Assembly: GCF_004136315.1 (NCBI RefSeq)
Contig: NZ_CP029562.1
Location: 4,487,501 to 4,551,500 of the forward strand
DNA: 64,000 bases
DNA from: Mesorhizobium sp. Pch-S
GTDB taxonomy: Bacteria; Pseudomonadota; Alphaproteobacteria; Rhizobiales; Rhizobiaceae
Direction of reading: 5' to 3'
The position numbers and the translations under genes were made by a program. The notes below the pieces were generated by a model. The model was not told where the DNA came from, did no database searches, and saw only the letters and a program-made list of their open reading frames with translations. This document shows, piece after piece, positions 60,773 to 64,000 of this stretch (position 1 is its first letter; every line of letters begins with the position of its first letter).

Positions 60773-61894
60773 ATGACAAATTCGCACGAGAACCATCGGG
60801 AGGATGTCGTCGGGCGGGCCAATGTCGAGGATACGCCTGAATTGCTGGCGTATTACGGGGACCTCGAGCGTTTCAGCGCCGGTGCGCTCTGGACGGTGGC
60901 GAACAAGATCGAGCCGTGGGAGCCGAAATCGCAATCGGTTCCGGTCGTCTGGCGCTATCGCGATCTGCGCGAACACGTTCTCCGTTCGGTACAGCTGGTG
61001 ACGCCGGAAAAAGCGGGGCGTCGGGTGATCTATCTGAACAATCCCGGCCGAACCGAATTTGCTGCGGCGGTCGGTTGGCTCTATGCCGGGCTCCAGGTGA
61101 TGAACCCGGGCGAGGTCGCCAGCGCGCATCGACACTCGGCGTCCGCGATCCGTTTCATCATGGAAGGCTCCGGCGCCTATACGGTCGTCGACGGTCACAA
61201 GATGACGCTGGGCGCGAATGATTTCGTGCTGACACCCAATGGCACCTGGCACGAACATGGCGTCGAGGCCACCGGCTCGCCCTGCATCTGGCAGGACGGG
61301 CTGGACATTCCGTTCGTCAATGCGATGGAGGCGAACTTCTACGAGGTGCATCCGGACCTGCGCCAGGCGGTCGGATTTGCGGTCGACGACATGACCAAGA
61401 CCTGGGGCAATCCCGGGCTCAAGCCGACGGGGCAGGGCTGGGACAAGGGCTACAGCCCGATGTTCAAATACGAATGGGCTCCGACCTATGAAGCCCTGAC
61501 GAAGTATTCAGCCTGCACGGAAGGCTCGCCCTTCGACGGCGTGCTGATGGAATATGTGAATCCGGTGACACAGGGACCCGTCATGCAGACTATGGGCGCT
61601 AGCATGCAGATGCTGCGTCCGGGCGAGCACACCAAGGCGCACCGCCATACCGGCAGCGGGCTCTATCATGTCGCCAAAGGCAGGGGCCACTCCATCATCA
61701 ACGGCAGGCGCTACGACTGGCAGGAGCATGACATCTTCTGCGTACCATCCTGGGCGTGGCACGAGCATGTCAACAGCTCGCAAAGTGACGATGCCTGCCT
61801 GTTCTGCCTGTCCGATCTTCCGGTGATGCGGGCGCTCGGCCTCTACCGCGAGCAGGCTTTCGCTGACAATGGCGGTTTCCAGCCGCTGCTCTAG
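60773..61894 (+). CDS. Gentisate 1,2-dioxygenase-like bicupin
   Basis: The 373-residue protein has two cupin domains. The first has AHRHSASAIRFIMEGSGAY and WHEHGVEATG. The second has KAHRHTGSGLYHVAKGRG and WAWHEHVNS. The His-rich motifs bind Fe(II). The family opens the ring of gentisate, or of 1-hydroxy-2-naphthoate and substituted salicylates, between the carboxyl and an ortho hydroxyl carbon. CGGGAGGG precedes the ATG at 60773. It heads an operon with the FAH hydrolase, nitrilase and flavin reductase. Which substrate it prefers is uncertain. Confidence 0.85.
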   Translation: MTNSHENHREDVVGRANVEDTPELLAYYGDLERFSAGALWTVANKIEPWEPKSQSVPVVWRYRDLREHVLRSVQLVTPEKAGRRVIYLNNPGRTEFAAAVGWLYAGLQVMNPGEVASAHRHSASAIRFIMEGSGAYTVVDGHKMTLGANDFVLTPNGTWHEHGVEATGSPCIWQDGLDIPFVNAMEANFYEVHPDLRQAVGFAVDDMTKTWGNPGLKPTGQGWDKGYSPMFKYEWAPTYEALTKYSACTEGSPFDGVLMEYVNPVTQGPVMQTMGASMQMLRPGEHTKAHRHTGSGLYHVAKGRGHSIINGRRYDWQEHDIFCVPSWAWHEHVNSSQSDDACLFCLSDLPVMRALGLYREQAFADNGGFQPLL

Positions 61895-61904
61895 GGGAAC
61901 TACG

Positions 61905-62825
61905 ATGAAACTTGTGACCTATCGCGCCTCGGTCGAGGCTGCGGCGCGGCTTGGTGTGATCGCCGATGATCTGGTGGTCGACGTCGCGGCACTGGCTGCG
62001 TCGCAGGGCAAAAATCTGCCCGTGAGCATGCTGGAGCTGATCGATGCCGGTCGGCCCGGCCTCGAAACATTGCGCGATTGCCTGGCTGCGGCCAATGGCC
62101 GGTTTCCGACCGGAACGGCGGTGGCACTGGCCAATGTGAAGCTGCTGGCGCCGATCCCGAGGCCACGCAAGAACATCTTCGGCATCGGGCTGAACTATGT
62201 CGAGCATGTCGCCGAAAGCGCGAAGTCGCTCGACACGTCGAAGGACCTGCCCAAGCAGCCGGTGATCTTCTCCAAACCGCCGACCACGGTCATCGGTCCC
62301 GGGGACGGAATTGAGCACAACGGCAAGATCACCCAGCAGCTCGACTGGGAGGTGGAGCTGGCCGTTATCATCGGCACCACGGCCAGACGGGTCGCGAGGC
62401 AGGATGCGCTGCGCCACGTCTTCGGTTATTCCGTGATGATCGATGTGTCGGCCCGCGACAACAGGCGTGCGGGACAGTGGATCTTCTCCAAGGGCCAGGA
62501 CAGCTATGCTCCTTTCGGTCCCTGCATCGTTACCGCGGACGAGATCACGGATCCCCAGACGCTTGATCTCTGGCTTACAGTGAATGGCGTGGAGAAGCAG
62601 CGCTCGAACACGCGCCACATGCTGTTCAAGGTTGACGACCTGATCGCGGACATATCCTCGGGCATCACCCTGGAGCCGGGCGACATCATCGCCTCCGGCA
62701 CACCTGAAGGTGTCGGGGCGGGGCGCAGTCCGCAGGAATGGATGTGGCCTGGCGACACCATCGTCGCCTGCGTGGAAGGCATTGGTTCGCTGCGGCATCC
62801 CGTCGTCGACGCAACACCGGAGTAA
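61905..62825 (+). CDS. Fumarylacetoacetate hydrolase family protein (fumarylpyruvate/maleylpyruvate hydrolase-like)
   Basis: The 306-residue protein has the FAH catalytic core: IFGIGLNYVEHVAESAK, FSKPPTTVIGPGDGI, the metal-binding DWEVELAVIIG and the C-terminal LEPGDIIASGTPEGVG. It hydrolyses the carbon-carbon bond of acylpyruvates formed after ring opening. AGGGGAAC precedes the ATG at 61905, ten bases after the dioxygenase gene. No maleylpyruvate isomerase is visible in the window, so it may act directly on the maleyl form or the isomerase lies further right. Confidence 0.88.
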   Translation: MKLVTYRASVEAAARLGVIADDLVVDVAALAASQGKNLPVSMLELIDAGRPGLETLRDCLAAANGRFPTGTAVALANVKLLAPIPRPRKNIFGIGLNYVEHVAESAKSLDTSKDLPKQPVIFSKPPTTVIGPGDGIEHNGKITQQLDWEVELAVIIGTTARRVARQDALRHVFGYSVMIDVSARDNRRAGQWIFSKGQDSYAPFGPCIVTADEITDPQTLDLWLTVNGVEKQRSNTRHMLFKVDDLIADISSGITLEPGDIIASGTPEGVGAGRSPQEWMWPGDTIVACVEGIGSLRHPVVDATPE

Positions 62826-62830
62826 AGGCC

Positions 62831-63760
62831 ATGACCCAGACATTCAAAGCGGCTGTCGTTCAGATGGCCTCCGTGCCGGACAATGCACGCGCCACCGCTG
62901 AAGCCGCTGCCGGGCGGCTGCGTGAAGCGGCGGCGAACGGTGCGCGGCTCGTCGTTTTTCCGGAGGCTCTGGTCGGGGGCTATCCCAAGGGAGCAAGTTT
63001 CGGCGCGCCCATCGGCATGAGGAGACCGGAAGGGCGCGCAGCTTTTGCCCATTACCACGCCGGCGCGATCGACCTCGATGGAGAGGAGGTGGCGATACTG
63101 GCCGAAGCCGCTGCGGAAACCGGAGCGTTCGTGGTTATCGGTGTCATCGAGCGAGACGGTGCAACGCTCTATTGCACGGTGCTCTATTTCGATGGCGAGC
63201 GGGGGCTTGTCGGCAAGCACCGCAAGCTGATGCCGACGGCGGGAGAGCGATTGATCTGGGGGTTCGGCGATGGTTCCACCATGCCGGTGTTTCGCACCGA
63301 CATAGGCACCATCGGCGCCGTGATCTGCTGGGAAAACTACATGCCTGCCTTGCGCATGCACATGTACCATCAGGGTGTGACACTCTACTGCGCGCCCACC
63401 GCGGACGATCGCGACACCTGGCTGCCGAGCATGCAGCATATCGCGCTCGAGGGGCGTACCTTCGTGCTAACAGCCTGCCAATACATCACGCGGGCGGCGT
63501 TCGGCCCCGATCATGAGAGCGCGTTGGGTGACGATCCGGATCTGGTGATGATGCGTGGTGGTTCTGCCATCGTCAGCCCGCTCGGCAAGGTTCTCGCGGG
63601 GCCGGATTTCAGCGGCGAGACGATCCTGTACGCGGAGATCGATCCGGGCGAAGTCATGCGGGCGAAGTTCGATTTCGATGTCACCGGTCACTATGCAAGG
63701 CCGGATGTCTTCAGCCTCGTCGTGGATACGCGCGCGAAGCCGGCGGTCCGCGAGGTCTGA
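62831..63760 (+). CDS. Nitrilase/carbon-nitrogen hydrolase
   Basis: The 309-residue protein has the complete nitrilase triad: Glu45 (VFPEALVGG), Lys132 (KHRKLMPT) and Cys166 (AVICWENYMP). The CWENY form is typical of true nitrilases and cyanide hydratases rather than amidases. It converts a nitrile to the acid and ammonia in the cytoplasm. It begins five bases after the FAH gene and overlaps the flavin reductase start, so it is fully part of the operon. This suggests the pathway can begin from an aromatic nitrile such as a hydroxybenzonitrile. Confidence 0.9.
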   Translation: MTQTFKAAVVQMASVPDNARATAEAAAGRLREAAANGARLVVFPEALVGGYPKGASFGAPIGMRRPEGRAAFAHYHAGAIDLDGEEVAILAEAAAETGAFVVIGVIERDGATLYCTVLYFDGERGLVGKHRKLMPTAGERLIWGFGDGSTMPVFRTDIGTIGAVICWENYMPALRMHMYHQGVTLYCAPTADDRDTWLPSMQHIALEGRTFVLTACQYITRAAFGPDHESALGDDPDLVMMRGGSAIVSPLGKVLAGPDFSGETILYAEIDPGEVMRAKFDFDVTGHYARPDVFSLVVDTRAKPAVREV

Positions 63761-64000
63761 TGCGTTTCGACCTCGAGGATGTCGGTACGCAGAACGCCTA
63801 CAAGCTGCTTGCCGCCACCGTCATGCCGCGGCCGATCGCCTGGGTGGTGACACAGGACGCCCAGGGTCGGGTCAATGCCGCGCCGTACAGCTTCTTCAAC
63901 GTCATGGGGTCGGCGCCGCCCACCATCGCGCTCGGCATTCTTGCCAGCCCGGATCGAGGTTTCAAGGACACCGCCCGCAACATCCTCGACACCGGCGAAT
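63760..64000 (+). CDS. Flavin reductase-like (FMN-binding split barrel) protein, cut by the window edge
   Basis: The first 80 residues show the split-barrel start (YKLLAATVMPRPIAWVVTQD, NAAPYSFFNVMGSAPPTIAL). The family reduces or binds FMN and often serves two-component monooxygenases. Start and nitrilase stop overlap (TGATG). The C-terminal half is not in the window. The FAD monooxygenase at 58705 is of the single-component kind, so the partner of this reductase may lie beyond the edge. Confidence 0.8.
   Translation, partial: MRFDLEDVGTQNAYKLLAATVMPRPIAWVVTQDAQGRVNAAPYSFFNVMGSAPPTIALGILASPDRGFKDTARNILDTGE

Overview
The window looks like a chromosomal segment of a high-GC alphaproteobacterium of the Rhizobiales, most likely a Mesorhizobium/Aminobacter relative. 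The evidence is the protein style, GC-rich codon use, a short second FtsZ without a C-terminal tail, an Agrobacterium-like imp gene order, and FCD-type GntR control of an aromatic pathway. No rRNA, tRNA, insertion sequence or CRISPR array was seen.

Left arm (1-9649): a catabolic or uptake cluster of unknown substrate. It has a thiolase-family gene broken by an apparent one-base frameshift, two alpha/beta-hydrolase-fold proteins that both carry Ala where the Ser nucleophile should be, a periplasmic binding protein with a fused double permease but no ATPase in view, an HTD2-like dehydratase, an aldehyde dehydrogenase and an MFS transporter. One operator-like motif (core TYGKTTGACG) lies in front of four of the transcription units, so they probably form one regulon.

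Bridge (10091-15450): an envelope/peptidase group next to the secretion locus. It holds a YceI-OmpA fusion, a caspase-like peptidase ending in a CXXCH heme-type motif, an unknown protein, a small OmpA-like protein, and a second caspase-like peptidase with a peptidoglycan-binding-like segment. A TGTGA-N6-TCACA palindrome precedes the last of these.

Type VI secretion system (15684-56267). The core operon on the minus strand runs tssA-tssB-tssC-hcp-tssE-tssF-tssG-fha-tssJ-tssK-tssL-tssM-tagF, with clpV (tssH) divergent from tssA. Downstream on the same strand is an effector module: DUF2169 adaptor, ketoacyl-synthase-like protein, DUF4150 (PAAR-like) protein with an HNH-like nuclease tail, SUKH immunity protein and DUF3396 immunity-like protein. 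Convergent to it is vgrG with a DUF6484-like and a HEAT-like gene. Divergent from vgrG is a second membrane/phosphoregulation operon: fha2-tssL2-tssM2-pppA-ppkA-DUF1036-like protein and a dual-domain peptidoglycan hydrolase (M23 plus lytic-transglycosylase-like). There is one set of sheath, baseplate and tube genes but two TssL/TssM/FHA sets, which suggests one contractile apparatus with two alternative or composite membrane anchors under Ser/Thr phosphorylation control.

Right arm (56521-64000): a short FtsZ paralogue with an intrinsic terminator, a DMT exporter, then an aromatic-acid cluster. This contains an FAD monooxygenase, a GntR/FCD regulator, a gentisate 1,2-dioxygenase-like bicupin, an FAH-family hydrolase, a nitrilase and the start of a flavin reductase. 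Tandem TTTCGAAA palindromes between the regulator and the dioxygenase are the likely operator.
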